Of a stretch of 64,000 nucleotides of DNA, positions 48,392 through 57,375 are shown in pieces. The notes under the pieces are model-generated. The model was not told the origin of the DNA and did not search any database. It was given only the letters and a program-made list of their open reading frames with translations. Source of the DNA: Bradyrhizobium sp. NP1 (GTDB taxonomy: Bacteria > Pseudomonadota > Alphaproteobacteria > Rhizobiales > Xanthobacteraceae). The stretch covers positions 1 to 64,000 of the forward strand of contig NZ_CP127385.1 in the NCBI RefSeq assembly GCF_030378205.1, read 5' to 3'. The translations under genes were made by a program, and so were the position numbers. Position 1 is the first letter of the stretch; every line of letters starts with the position of its first letter.

Positions 48392-49998
48392 AGATGATGG
48401 ACAAGCTGCGCGCCGCCGCGCTGTGGATCGTGCTCATTTGGGGCTGGAAGCGCGCCGCGGTGGCGTTCCTTGCCGGCGCGCTGTCGGTGCTTGCGATGGC
48501 GCCGTTCAATGCCTGGCCGGTGCTGCTCGTGACCTTCCCCGTGATGGTCTGGCTGATCGACGGCGCCGGCGCCGGGAAATGGCGCGGCGTGCCGGCGGCG
48601 GCGATGTCCGGCTACTGGTTCGGGCTCGGCTACTTCGTGTTCGGGCTGTACTGGATCGGCTACGCCTTCCTGGTGGATGCTGCGACCTTCGCCTGGCTGA
48701 TGCCGTTCGCGATCTTCGGCCTGCCCGCCTATCTCGCGCTGTTCACCGCCTTCAGCTTCGCATTGGCGCGCCTGATCTGGCCGCGCGACGTCGCGCGCGT
48801 GATCGCGCTTGCGGCATGCCTCACCATCGGCGAATGGCTGCGTGGCCAGCTCTTGACCGGCTTTCCATGGAATGCATTCGGCTATGCTCTGGCGGCCCCG
48901 CTGCCGTTCGCGCAGACCGCGTCGCTCGTCGGGCTATGGGGACTGACCTTCCTCGCGGTCGCGATCTTCGCAAGCCCCGCCGTGCTGATCGAAGGCGCTT
49001 CGCGCGGCCGCAGGCCATGGATCGCGCCGCTCGCGGCGCTGATCGTGCTGGTCGCGATGGGGGCGTTCGGCGCGATCCGGCTGTCGCAGCATCCGACCGC
49101 AGTCGTTGCCAACGTCAAGCTGAGGCTGATGCAGCCCGACCTGCAGCAGGACGAGAAGTTCAACTACTCCGCCAAGGCGGCGGTGATGCGGCGATACCTG
49201 ACGTTGTCGGATCGCGCCTCGGGCCCGCAATCGACCGGGGTGCGCGACGTCAACATCCTGATCTGGCCGGAATCGGCATTTCCCTTCTTCCTCACGCGCG
49301 AGCCGGATGCGATGGCGCAGATCGCAGCGCTGCTGCCCAAGGGCACGGTGCTGATCACCGGTTCGGTGCGGGCGCCCGACCTGCCGCCCGGCACACGCAT
49401 CACGCGCGCCTACAACTCGATCTACGTCATCGATCATGATGGCAATGTGCTGTCGATCTACGACAAGCTGCATCTGGTGCCGTTCGGCGAATTCCTGCCG
49501 TTCCAGAACCTGATGGAGAAGGTCGGCTTCGAGCAGCTCACCAAGGTGCAGGGCGGGTTCATCCCCGGCACGATCCGCCGCCCGCTGCCGCTGCCGAACG
49601 CGCCGAGCGCGCTGCCCTTGATCTGCTACGAGGCGGTCTTTCCGGCCGACATCGCGACGCAAGGCGAGCGTCCGGGCTGGATCGTCAACCTGACCAATGA
49701 CGGCTGGTTCGGAATCTCGACCGGACCGTATCAACATCTGGCGCAGGCGCGGCTCCGCGCGATCGAGCAGGGCTTGCCCGTGGTCCGTGCCGCCAACACC
49801 GGCATATCCGCGGTACTCGATCCGGTGGGACGTATCGTCGCGCGGCTCGGTCTCGGCGTCGAGGGCGTGCTCGATTCGACGCTGCCGACGACGATCGCCC
49901 CGACGCTCTACGCGCGCTTCGGCGACATCCCCGCCGCGATCATGGTCGGCGCCGCGCTGGTCTTCGTGCTGCTGCGACGGCGCGCGAAACGCCGCTGA
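48388..49998 (+). CDS. lnt: Apolipoprotein N-acyltransferase
   Basis: Lnt adds the third acyl chain to lipoproteins at the inner membrane. The 536-residue protein has about seven membrane segments in residues 20-235 and a periplasmic nitrilase-like domain with the catalytic triad Glu295 (IWPESAFPF), Lys360 (YDKLHLVPFGEFLPF) and Cys413 (PLICYEAVFP), then a last membrane segment. The start is GTG, overlapping the corC stop (GTGA), so translation is coupled. Confidence 0.96.
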   Translation: MKMMDKLRAAALWIVLIWGWKRAAVAFLAGALSVLAMAPFNAWPVLLVTFPVMVWLIDGAGAGKWRGVPAAAMSGYWFGLGYFVFGLYWIGYAFLVDAATFAWLMPFAIFGLPAYLALFTAFSFALARLIWPRDVARVIALAACLTIGEWLRGQLLTGFPWNAFGYALAAPLPFAQTASLVGLWGLTFLAVAIFASPAVLIEGASRGRRPWIAPLAALIVLVAMGAFGAIRLSQHPTAVVANVKLRLMQPDLQQDEKFNYSAKAAVMRRYLTLSDRASGPQSTGVRDVNILIWPESAFPFFLTREPDAMAQIAALLPKGTVLITGSVRAPDLPPGTRITRAYNSIYVIDHDGNVLSIYDKLHLVPFGEFLPFQNLMEKVGFEQLTKVQGGFIPGTIRRPLPLPNAPSALPLICYEAVFPADIATQGERPGWIVNLTNDGWFGISTGPYQHLAQARLRAIEQGLPVVRAANTGISAVLDPVGRIVARLGLGVEGVLDSTLPTTIAPTLYARFGDIPAAIMVGAALVFVLLRRRAKRR

Positions 49999-50320
49999 GG
50001 CGCGATTGGCCGAGATCGCAGCGGCGCCGGCCGCTTTCGCGCACAACCTCGCTTTTCGGAAAAATCGTGGCCCGCGCTTTCGGATCACACTAGCGACTGC
50101 GTGATATTCTGGCTTTTTTCCGGTTGTCAGCAGAAATTCCTGCGGTTGACAGGACGACACGGTCGTTCGCATTCTTCGGCTCTGAAAGAATCCTGTCAGT
50201 TCATTGCTCAAATTTCCCTCAATTCCTCCCAACCTCCGAGCAAGATTTGACGGTGTTGGTGCCTGCGGCATGCACCCTCTCGCGTGCCTCGTTCACGGGA
50301 CCGTCGAGGAGTATTTTGTG
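49999..50320. promoter_or_regulatory. lnt-xre intergenic region with possible promoter
   Basis: No gene is seen in these 322 bp. TTGACA at 50146-50151 is a good -35 match. The sequence GCATTCTT about 17 bp downstream is only a weak -10. A CTTTTTTC run at about 50113 is not preceded by a strong stem. The region probably holds the promoter of the Xre gene with a leader of about 150 nt. Confidence 0.35.
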
Positions 50321-50743
50321 ATGTCGACCAAAGCGCCGAACCCTGTTGACAAATATGTCGGCAGTCGCGTGCGCATGCGCCGGATCATGCTCGGCATGAG
50401 CCAGGAGAAGCTCGGCGAGGCTTTGGGCCTGACTTTTCAGCAGGTCCAGAAATATGAGAAGGGCACGAACCGGGTCGGCGCCAGCCGCATCCAGCAGATT
50501 TCCGAGATCCTCCAGGTCCCGGTCTCCTTCCTGTTCGAGGGCGTGCCAAGTGGTGCGCCTTCCGCCGAGGGCTTCAGCGACGGCAGCGCGCCGACCTATG
50601 TCTCCGATTTCCTCGCTACCTCCGAGGGCCTGGCATTGACCCGTGCCTTCACCCGCATCGGCGACGCCAAACTGCGACGCAGCATCGTCGACCTGGTCGA
50701 GCAGATCGCCGCGCGCGAGGCGCCCAAAACCGTCGAACCCTGA
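50321..50743 (+). CDS. Xre/Cro-family helix-turn-helix regulator
   Basis: The 140-residue protein has an N-terminal HTH domain (about 12-72, RVRMRRIMLGMSQEKLGEAL followed by GLTFQQVQKYEKGTNRVGAS) and a C-terminal part with RSIVDLVEQIAAREAP. It belongs to a group common next to lnt in alphaproteobacteria. The ATG at 50321 is preceded by GAGGAG; a GTG lies one codon upstream. Its targets are not known. Confidence 0.88.
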   Translation: MSTKAPNPVDKYVGSRVRMRRIMLGMSQEKLGEALGLTFQQVQKYEKGTNRVGASRIQQISEILQVPVSFLFEGVPSGAPSAEGFSDGSAPTYVSDFLATSEGLALTRAFTRIGDAKLRRSIVDLVEQIAAREAPKTVEP

Positions 50744-50779
50744 TCGTTTCGGTTTGAGGGCCTGTCAAATCTGGACTAT

Positions 50780-50816
50780 GTCGTGACGGGCGGAAGCGAC
50801 CGCTTCCGTCCACGAC
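50780..50816 (+). terminator. Hairpin after the Xre gene
   Basis: A perfect 8-bp stem CGGAAGCG / CGCTTCCG with a 2-nt loop (50791-50808) is extended by GTCGTG / CACGAC. No T-run follows. It lies just before the M20 peptidase start and may be a terminator or a processing site. Confidence 0.4.
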
Positions 50817-50835
50817 GTCACAGAGCAGCCCGCCG

Positions 50836-51960
50836 ATGACCGCCGCAGACTTCGACTCCAGACAGATCCTCGATGGCATCCGCCGATGGGTCGAGATCGA
50901 GACGCCGACCGATGTGCCGGCGCAGGTGAACCGGCTGGCCGATCTCGTCACTGAGGGCTATCGCGACCTGCCGGTCAGCATCGACCGCGTTGCCGGCAGC
51001 GGCGGCTGTGGCGACCACCTCGTGGTGCGCTCCGCATGGGGACAGGACGCGCCCGGCATCCTGGTGCTGAGCCACCTCGACACCGTGCATCCGATCGGCT
51101 TCATCGAGCGCCTGCCGTTCAGGATCGAGGGCAACAGCGCCTTCGGCCCCGGCATCTACGACATGAAGGGCGGCGCCTATCTTGCCTATCACGCGTTCCG
51201 GCAGATCTGTGCCAGCGCGGCGCGCTCGCCGCTCGGCATCACCCAGCTCTATGTCTCCGACGAGGAGATCGGCAGCCCGACCTCGCGTGCGCTGATCGAG
51301 GCGGAAGGCCGCAAGGCCAAATATGTGCTGGTGACGGAGCCCGCGCGCGACGGCGGCAAGGTGGTGACCGGACGCAAGGGCGTGGCGCGTTTCGAGGTCT
51401 TCATCAAGGGCATGCCGGCACATGCGGGCACGCGGCCACGCGATGGCCGCAGCGCGATCCGCGAGCTCGGCCATGTGATCCAGACGCTGGAGGCGATGAA
51501 CGATCTCAAGCGCGGCGTCAGCGTCAATGTCGGCGTCGTCCGCGGCGGCACCAAGCCGAACGTGATCCCGGAAGAGGCCTATGCCGAGGTCGACATGCGC
51601 GTGCCGACCATCGCCGATGCCGACGAGCTCGTGCCGAAAATCCTCAACCTGAAGCCACGCACCGAGGGCGTCAGTGTGAGGGTGACCGGCGAGCTGAACC
51701 GGCCGCCCTACGAGAAGAGCAATGCGGGCGCAGCGCTGTACGAGCACGCGAAGGCGCTGGCCGGCGAGCTCGGCTTCGATCTTGCCGACATGTCGACCGG
51801 CGGCGGCTCCGACGGCAACTTCACCGCGCCGCACACGGCGACGCTGGACGGCCTCGGCGTCGACGGCCAGGGCGCGCATACCCATTACGAGCAGCTCTAC
51901 ATCTCCTCGATCGAGCCGAGGACGCGACTGCTCCACCGCCTGTACCAGACCTTGCGATGA
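50836..51960 (+). CDS. M20 family metallopeptidase (carboxypeptidase G2/ArgE-like)
   Basis: The 374-residue protein is a dizinc peptidase or deacylase. Zinc ligands are visible in ILVLSHLDTVHPIG (His), GPGIYDMKGGAYLAY (bridging Asp), and SDEEIGSPTSRALIE (catalytic Glu and zinc Glu). HAGTRPRDGRSAIRELGHVI marks the dimerisation domain, and the final zinc His is in GQGAHTHYEQL. There is no signal peptide, so it acts in the cytoplasm. It resembles the glutamate carboxypeptidase group, but substrate is not assigned. It overlaps trmB (ATGA). Confidence 0.88.
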   Translation: MTAADFDSRQILDGIRRWVEIETPTDVPAQVNRLADLVTEGYRDLPVSIDRVAGSGGCGDHLVVRSAWGQDAPGILVLSHLDTVHPIGFIERLPFRIEGNSAFGPGIYDMKGGAYLAYHAFRQICASAARSPLGITQLYVSDEEIGSPTSRALIEAEGRKAKYVLVTEPARDGGKVVTGRKGVARFEVFIKGMPAHAGTRPRDGRSAIRELGHVIQTLEAMNDLKRGVSVNVGVVRGGTKPNVIPEEAYAEVDMRVPTIADADELVPKILNLKPRTEGVSVRVTGELNRPPYEKSNAGAALYEHAKALAGELGFDLADMSTGGGSDGNFTAPHTATLDGLGVDGQGAHTHYEQLYISSIEPRTRLLHRLYQTLR

Positions 51961-52682
51961 GCGCGGCATCAGGCGATCGCGACGGCCGCGATGCGGCCGC
52001 ACCCCATGCGCACGGCTCCTTCTTCGGCCGCCGCAAGGGGCACAGGCTGCGCGCGCACCAGGCGGACCTGATCGAGAACTTCCTGCCGCGGCTCGCGCTC
52101 GACATCACCCAGCCGGCGCCGAACGCGCTCACCGACCTGTTCGATCCGAGATCGAACGCGGTTCGCCTCGAGATCGGCTTTGGCGGCGGCGAGCATCTGG
52201 TCGCGGAAGCACTGGCCTTTCCCGACACCGGCTTCATCGGCTGCGAGCCCTATGTCAACGGCATGGCCAAGATCCTGGCCCAGATCGAGGCACGCAATCT
52301 GACCAACATCCGCCTGTTCGCCGGCGACGCCGCCGAATTGCTGGCCTGGGTGCCACCGCGCTCGCTCGCGCGCATCGACCTGATCCATCCCGATCCCTGG
52401 CCGAAACGGCGGCACTGGAAGCGCCGCTTCGTGCAGGACGAAACCATCGCCGCGATGGCGCGCGCGATCTGCACGGGAGGTGAATTCCGCTTCGTCTGCG
52501 ATATCGAGGACTACGTCGCCTGGACCTTGTCGCATCTTGCCCGCTCGCCCGATTTTGCCTGGCTCGCCGAGCGGGCTTCCGACTGGAAGCAGCCCTGGGA
52601 CGGCTACACCATGACGCGCTACGGCCGCAAAGCCGAGCGCGAAGGCCGCCGCGCTGCCTATTTGCGGTTTCGCAGGCGCTGA
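51957..52682 (+). CDS. trmB: tRNA (guanine-N7-)-methyltransferase
   Basis: TrmB makes m7G46 in tRNA using SAM. The 241-residue protein has the SAM-binding EIGFGGGEHLVAEALAFPDT and the family motif LIHPDPWPKRRHWKRRFVQ, then DGYTMTRYGRKAEREGR near the C-terminus. The start overlaps the M20 peptidase stop by 4 bp. In several rhizobia, as I recall, metK sits just before trmB; here the M20 gene is in that place. Confidence 0.94.
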   Translation: MSAASGDRDGRDAAAPHAHGSFFGRRKGHRLRAHQADLIENFLPRLALDITQPAPNALTDLFDPRSNAVRLEIGFGGGEHLVAEALAFPDTGFIGCEPYVNGMAKILAQIEARNLTNIRLFAGDAAELLAWVPPRSLARIDLIHPDPWPKRRHWKRRFVQDETIAAMARAICTGGEFRFVCDIEDYVAWTLSHLARSPDFAWLAERASDWKQPWDGYTMTRYGRKAEREGRRAAYLRFRRR

Positions 52683-52694
52683 CGGCCGCCCGCG

Positions 52695-53777
52695 TCAGAT
52701 CGTCGGCCGCGACTTCCAGAACTGCACGACGCGCTCGGCGGTCGACGGCACGAGCCGCGCGAAATTGACCCGCGCCGTCTCGATATCGGCCGGCGCCGGC
52801 ACCCGGTTCGGCCCAAGCCGCAGCAGGATCAGCGCGCGCACGGTGGCCCATTCGAACCCGACGGTCTTGCCGAGGATCAGCAGCGGATCATGCCGGTCGC
52901 CACAGATCAGCCGGTCGAGCGTCGCGATCTTCACGCCCGACATCGCCGCCAGCGCCGCGACCCCCTCCTCGTATTGATAGCTTTTGGCGAAGTTGAGCAC
53001 CGCGCTCTCGTTGAGCTGTCCCTGGCGGTGCAGCGCGAGGACGGTGCGCTGCGCGGGCAGGAAGTCGCGGCGGCTCTCGACCAGCTCGGGCACGCCAGAG
53101 AGCTCGCTCATCGCCTGCTTGATCGCGGCCTGCCGCGCCGGCTTCACCACGTCGAACAGGCGGCGGCGGATGACATCGATCGATCCCGCGAGCAGCGCCT
53201 TCAGGCGCTCGTCGGAGAGATCCTCGCGCTGGCCGACCGCGAGCGTCAGCACGCCGTCCTGGCTTGCGCGCTTGATCAGCGTCGAATAGCCGGCATGCGA
53301 GAATTGCGCGCCCTTGTTGCCGGCGGCGCGCCGCACCACGTCGCGGTCACCGCGGCGGATCAGCACGTCGGTGAGATCGGGCGACAGCGTCGCGCGCTCC
53401 GACATCGCCAGCAGGTGGCCCTGGCCCTTGGGGCGCGCGATCTCGAGCAGCACGGTCTCGTCGACGACAGGCGAACGGCGCAGCAGCGGACCCGCGACGG
53501 CGAGCTCGTTCTCGCGGGCGAGCTGGCCGACCAGAATGCGCGGTGCATTGGCAAGCAGCGACAGCCGCTCGGCGAGGTTGACGCGGGCGGCGAGCTCGGC
53601 ATGCGGGACGAGGTCGATCAGAAGCCCGTCGAACAGTTCGACATGGTCGGGCCGCAGCCGCGCGGCATCCTGCAGGAACAGCTCGGAAATCCGCAGCGCG
53701 GCTTCGGCACGGCGCTGCGGATCGCCATGCCTGACGATCTCATCGAGCCCGGGAATCAGTGACGTGGCGGCTGTCAT
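52695..53777 (-). CDS. DUF2336 family protein
   Basis: The 360-residue protein is helix-rich and shows the features of DUF2336, an alphaproteobacterial family: ISELFLQDAARLRPDHVELF early, then VLIRRGDRDVVRRAAGNKGA with repeated degenerate helices, and LICGDRHDPLLILGKTVGFE near the C-terminus. Function is unknown. It converges on trmB with 12 bp between stops and is divergent from rimP. The ATG at 53777 (MTAATSLIPGLDEIV) is preferred. Confidence 0.85.
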   Translation of the reverse strand: MTAATSLIPGLDEIVRHGDPQRRAEAALRISELFLQDAARLRPDHVELFDGLLIDLVPHAELAARVNLAERLSLLANAPRILVGQLARENELAVAGPLLRRSPVVDETVLLEIARPKGQGHLLAMSERATLSPDLTDVLIRRGDRDVVRRAAGNKGAQFSHAGYSTLIKRASQDGVLTLAVGQREDLSDERLKALLAGSIDVIRRRLFDVVKPARQAAIKQAMSELSGVPELVESRRDFLPAQRTVLALHRQGQLNESAVLNFAKSYQYEEGVAALAAMSGVKIATLDRLICGDRHDPLLILGKTVGFEWATVRALILLRLGPNRVPAPADIETARVNFARLVPSTAERVVQFWKSRPTI

Positions 53778-53839
53778 CCAACACACTTAAAGACCGGCGC
53801 GTCGCCTGGTGCCTCCGCGGGCGCGAAAAGCCGCGGCTC

Positions 53840-54230
53840 GCGTAAATTTAGGGTAAGCTTGGTGAAGGAAAGGTTAGGCCGTAACGCCCCAGGAACGGCC
53901 GCAAAATCGCGTTCCTGGGCCCCGCCGGGCCTTGCCGGGTCGGGGCAAAAGCGCTATATCCGGCGCAACTTAGGTTCTCATATACGATCGCGTAGTGAGA
54001 GTGGGCCCCCCGGGACCCGCTCTTTTTTATTACCCGAACGGACCCGGCCTGCCGGAAAACCGTTTGGTCCGGGCCTGATGCGGAACTGTGGACACCGCGC
54101 TTTCCGACACCATCCGGCCCAATCAAACAGCTGAAGTGCGCCGGCGATAAAAGTTAACGCCATCGCACTCTGGCGCAAGCGGCCCCTACCGGCCACATCG
54201 ATGCAACACGACGCGTTTTTGACGCTGGAC
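53840..54230 (+). promoter_or_regulatory. rimP-nusA-infB operon leader with attenuator
   Basis: The leader before rimP holds several strong hairpins. CCAGGAACG / CGTTCCTGG lies near 53891-53920 and a GCCCCG / CGGGGC stem near 53921-53946. Next comes a textbook terminator (53999-54028), then a CGGACC / GGTCCG pair at about 54039-54070. The TTCTCA at about 53975-53980 could pair with TGAGAG at 53996-54001, which overlaps the terminator stem, so alternative folding is possible. A 'rimP-leader' attenuator is described for alphaproteobacteria (Rfam, from work on premature terminators); this fits by position and layout. Confidence 0.6.
53999..54028 (+). terminator. Rho-independent terminator upstream of rimP (attenuator)
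   Basis: The stem GAGTGGG (53999-54005) pairs with CCCGCTC (54016-54022), with one G-T pair, and is followed directly by TTTTTT. It lies about 200 bp before rimP, on the same strand, with no gene upstream on that strand. It is therefore an attenuator or the end of a small leader RNA. Confidence 0.75.
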
Positions 54231-54983
54231 ATGACCGATCCGATCCAAGATCCGATCCAAGGCTCCATGGACGCCGAACTGCTCGCCGAGCCGCGCCTGG
54301 TCGTGGAGCCGGGCGTGGCGGCGCGGGTGTCGGCGATCGCGGGTCCCGTGCTGCAGGGCATGGGCTACCGGCTGGTCCGCGCCCGCGTCTCCGGCGAAGC
54401 CGGCTGCACGGTGCAGATCATGGCGGAACGGCCGGACGGCTCGATGCAGATCGAGGATTGCGAGGCGGTCTCGCGGGCGCTGTCGCCGGTGCTCGACATC
54501 GCCGATCCGATCGACCGCGCCTACCGGCTGGAGATTTCCTCGCCCGGCATCGACCGGCCGCTGGTGCGCCGCTCCGATTTCGAGCGCCATGCCGGCCACC
54601 TCGCCAAGGTCGAGATGGCGGTTCCCTACCAGGGCCGCAAGCGCTTCCGCGGCACGCTGGCCGGCGTCGAGGGCGGTGCGGTGCGGATTCACCGCGACGA
54701 TGCGCCCGCGGGCGAAGAGGCCGACGTGCTGCTGACGATGGAAGACATCGCGGACGCGCGGCTGGTCCTGACCGACGAGCTGATCGCCGAGTCGATGCGG
54801 CGCGGCAAGGCCGCCGAACGCAAGCTGAAGCGCGATCTCGGCCTCGAGCCCGAGCAGCCGCCGCACGCGAAGAACCAGCCGTCGAAGCCGCGCCGAAAGC
54901 CGGCTCCGAAGAATACCAAGCAACATCGCCTCGCCGCCGGACGGGCGCGGCGGGACGAAACCGATCCCACGAGAGGAGATTAG
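54231..54983 (+). CDS. rimP: Ribosome maturation factor RimP
   Basis: RimP helps 30S subunit maturation. The product has about 250 residues from [20 protein letters not shown]. The N-terminal domain ([20 protein letters not shown] and [20 protein letters not shown]) and the segment [20 protein letters not shown] are typical, followed by an SH3-like domain and a long basic tail rich in Lys, Arg and Pro. An ATG at 54201 would add 10 residues; I prefer 54231 because relatives begin near there. Neither has a strong ribosome binding site. Confidence 0.9.
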   Translation: MTDPIQDPIQGSMDAELLAEPRLVVEPGVAARVSAIAGPVLQGMGYRLVRARVSGEAGCTVQIMAERPDGSMQIEDCEAVSRALSPVLDIADPIDRAYRLEISSPGIDRPLVRRSDFERHAGHLAKVEMAVPYQGRKRFRGTLAGVEGGAVRIHRDDAPAGEEADVLLTMEDIADARLVLTDELIAESMRRGKAAERKLKRDLGLEPEQPPHAKNQPSKPRRKPAPKNTKQHRLAAGRARRDETDPTRGD

Positions 54984-54985
54984 CC

Positions 54986-56599
54986 ATGGCAGTCAGTGCC
55001 AACAGACTTGAGCTGCTGCAGATTGCGGATGCGGTCGCGCGCGAGAAGTCGATCGACCGCGGCATCGTCATCGCGGCGATGGAGGATGCCATCGCGAAAG
55101 CGGCGCGGGCGCGCTACGGCAGCGAAACCGACGTGCATGCCGAAATCGATCCCAAGAAGGGCGAGCTCAGGCTCTCGCGCCACATGCTCGTGGTCGACAA
55201 GGTGGAGAATTCGGCCAACCAGATCTCGCTGGAGGACGCGCGCCGCGCCAACCCGGGTGCGCAGATCGGCGACACCATCGCCGATACGCTGCCGCCGCTG
55301 GAATATGGCCGCATCGCTGCCCAATCGGCCAAGCAGGTGATCGTGCAGAAGGTGCGCGAGGCCGAGCGCGACCGGCAATATCAGGAATTCAAGGACCGCA
55401 TCGGCGATATCGTCAACGGCATCGTCAAGCGCGTCGAATATGGCAGCGTGATCGTCGATCTCGGCCGGGGCGAGGCCATCATCCGCCGCGACGAGATGCT
55501 GCCGCGCGAGGTGTTCCGCAACGGCGACCGCGTGCGCGCCTATATCTTCGACGTGCGGCGCGAGACCCGCGGGCCCCAGATCTTCCTGTCCCGCACCCAT
55601 CCGCAGTTCATGGCGAAGCTGTTCGCGCAGGAAGTGCCGGAAATCTATGACGGCATCGTCGAGATCAAGGCGGTCGCCCGCGATCCCGGCTCGCGCGCCA
55701 AGATCGGCGTGGTTTCCCGCGATTCCTCGGTCGATCCGGTCGGCGCCTGCGTCGGCATGCGCGGCTCGCGCGTGCAGGCCGTGGTCAACGAGCTGCAGGG
55801 CGAGAAGATCGACATCATCCCGTGGTCGCCCGACATCGCGACCTTCGTCGTCAACGCGCTGGCGCCCGCCGAGGTCGCCAAGGTCGTGATCGACGAGGAC
55901 CGCGAGCGCATCGAGGTGGTGGTGCCCGACACCAACAACCAGCTTTCGCTGGCGATCGGCCGCCGCGGCCAGAACGTGCGGCTCGCCTCCCAGCTCACCG
56001 GCTGGGACATCGACATCCTGACCGAGCAGGAGGAATCCGAGCGCCGCCAGGCCGATTTCGAGAACTCCACGCGCGTGTTCATGGAATCGCTCAATGTCGA
56101 CGAGGTGGTCGGCCAGCTTCTGGCGTCGGAAGGCTTCACCTCGGTCGAGGAACTGGCCCTGGTGGACGCCAAGGAACTCGCCGGCATCGAAGGCTTCGAC
56201 GAGGAGACCGCCAACGAGCTGCAGAACCGCGCCCGCGAATATCTGGAGCAGCAGGAAGCGGAACTGGAGAGCCGGCGCAAGGAACTCGGCGTCGAGGATG
56301 CGGTGAAGGCCGTACCCGGCGTCACCTCCAAGATGCTGGTCAAGCTCGGCGAGAACGAGATCAAGACGGTTGAGGATCTCGCCGGCTGCGCCACCGACGA
56401 TCTGATCGGCTGGACCGAACGCAAGGAGGGCTCCGAGCCGGTCAAGCACACAGGCGCGCTCGACGGCATCGAGATCACGCGCGACGACGCCGAGCGGCTG
56501 ATCATGCAGGCTCGCGTCGCTGCCGGCTGGATCAGCGAGGCCGACCTCGCCAAGCCGGCCGACGAGGCGGCGGAAGCCGCCGAAGGCCAGCCGGCCTGA
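54986..56599 (+). CDS. nusA: Transcription termination/antitermination factor NusA
   Basis: NusA binds RNA polymerase and modulates pausing, termination and antitermination. The 537-residue protein has the N-terminal polymerase-binding domain, an S1 domain ([20 protein letters not shown]), two KH domains ([20 protein letters not shown], and [20 protein letters not shown]), and C-terminal helix-hairpin-helix repeats ([20 protein letters not shown]). GAGAGGAGAT before the ATG is a strong ribosome binding site, two bases after rimP. Confidence 0.97.
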   Translation: MAVSANRLELLQIADAVAREKSIDRGIVIAAMEDAIAKAARARYGSETDVHAEIDPKKGELRLSRHMLVVDKVENSANQISLEDARRANPGAQIGDTIADTLPPLEYGRIAAQSAKQVIVQKVREAERDRQYQEFKDRIGDIVNGIVKRVEYGSVIVDLGRGEAIIRRDEMLPREVFRNGDRVRAYIFDVRRETRGPQIFLSRTHPQFMAKLFAQEVPEIYDGIVEIKAVARDPGSRAKIGVVSRDSSVDPVGACVGMRGSRVQAVVNELQGEKIDIIPWSPDIATFVVNALAPAEVAKVVIDEDRERIEVVVPDTNNQLSLAIGRRGQNVRLASQLTGWDIDILTEQEESERRQADFENSTRVFMESLNVDEVVGQLLASEGFTSVEELALVDAKELAGIEGFDEETANELQNRAREYLEQQEAELESRRKELGVEDAVKAVPGVTSKMLVKLGENEIKTVEDLAGCATDDLIGWTERKEGSEPVKHTGALDGIEITRDDAERLIMQARVAAGWISEADLAKPADEAAEAAEGQPA

Positions 56600-56624
56600 C
56601 GGGTCGTTCGGAGATGCCCCGCAG

Positions 56625-57317
56625 ATGCTCGCCAGCGCTGACCCCGACCTCGACAACGGACCGCGGACCAACAAGTCCGCGACGGCGCGGATGTGCGCGG
56701 TCAGCCGTGCGGTGCGACCGGTCGACGAGCTGATCCGCTTCGTGGTCTCGCCCGCGGGCGAGGTGGTTCCCGACCTCAAGCGCAAGCTGCCCGGCCGGGG
56801 ACTATGGGTTTCGGCCTCGCGCGCTGCGGTTGCGGAAGCGGTCCGGCGTAACCATTTCAAGCGGAGTTTTCGGCGCGAGGTTCGTGTCAGCCCCGCCCTT
56901 GCCCAGGATACGGAAGCCCTTCTGGCCCGCAGCGTCGCCGAGGCGCTGGCCGTGGCGGCCAAGGCGGGACAGGTGGTTTCTGGCTTCGGCAAGGTCGAGG
57001 GCGCGCTCGAGGGGCGGCCGGCAGAGCTTGCCGCGCTGATCCATGCCTCCGACGGGGCCGCCGACGGAATCCGCAAATTGGATGCGCTGGCGCGGCAAAA
57101 TGCCGGGAAACGTGGTAAATCCGGCGTTTTTCCGATTGTCTGCGTCCTGACATCGGCAGAATTGGATTTGGCACTGGGCCGGACAAATGTGATACATGCT
57201 GCGCTGCTCGCGGGCCCGGCGAGCAGGACGTTCCTGTCGCGCAGCCAGACCCTGGTCCGATACCGGATGGCTGAAGGTGACGGGGCTGCCGACGCAGCGG
57301 CCAGGAATTCTAACTGA
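56625..57317 (+). CDS. ylxR: YlxR/DUF448 RNA-binding protein
   Basis: The 230-residue protein has an N-terminal YlxR domain (ARMCAVSRAVRPVDELIRFV, then KLPGRGLWVSASRAAVAEAV) and a C-terminal L7Ae-like part (AAKAGQVVSGFGKVEGALEG), the longer form usual in alphaproteobacteria. It lies between nusA and infB, its conserved place, and probably binds RNA in ribosome or RNase P function. The usual R-x-C-x-x-x-x segment is present as RMCAVSR. Confidence 0.92.
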   Translation: MLASADPDLDNGPRTNKSATARMCAVSRAVRPVDELIRFVVSPAGEVVPDLKRKLPGRGLWVSASRAAVAEAVRRNHFKRSFRREVRVSPALAQDTEALLARSVAEALAVAAKAGQVVSGFGKVEGALEGRPAELAALIHASDGAADGIRKLDALARQNAGKRGKSGVFPIVCVLTSAELDLALGRTNVIHAALLAGPASRTFLSRSQTLVRYRMAEGDGAADAAARNSN

Positions 57318-57375
57318 CGACAACTCGCAAACGACAGTGCGGCAACGCACGACGCAAACAGACTAGGACTGCTGA

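Noticed and set aside
50089..50320. SAM-type riboswitch ahead of the Xre gene
   Set aside because: I looked because methionine-cycle genes are sometimes found here, but could not find a convincing aptamer core or any such gene in the operon.
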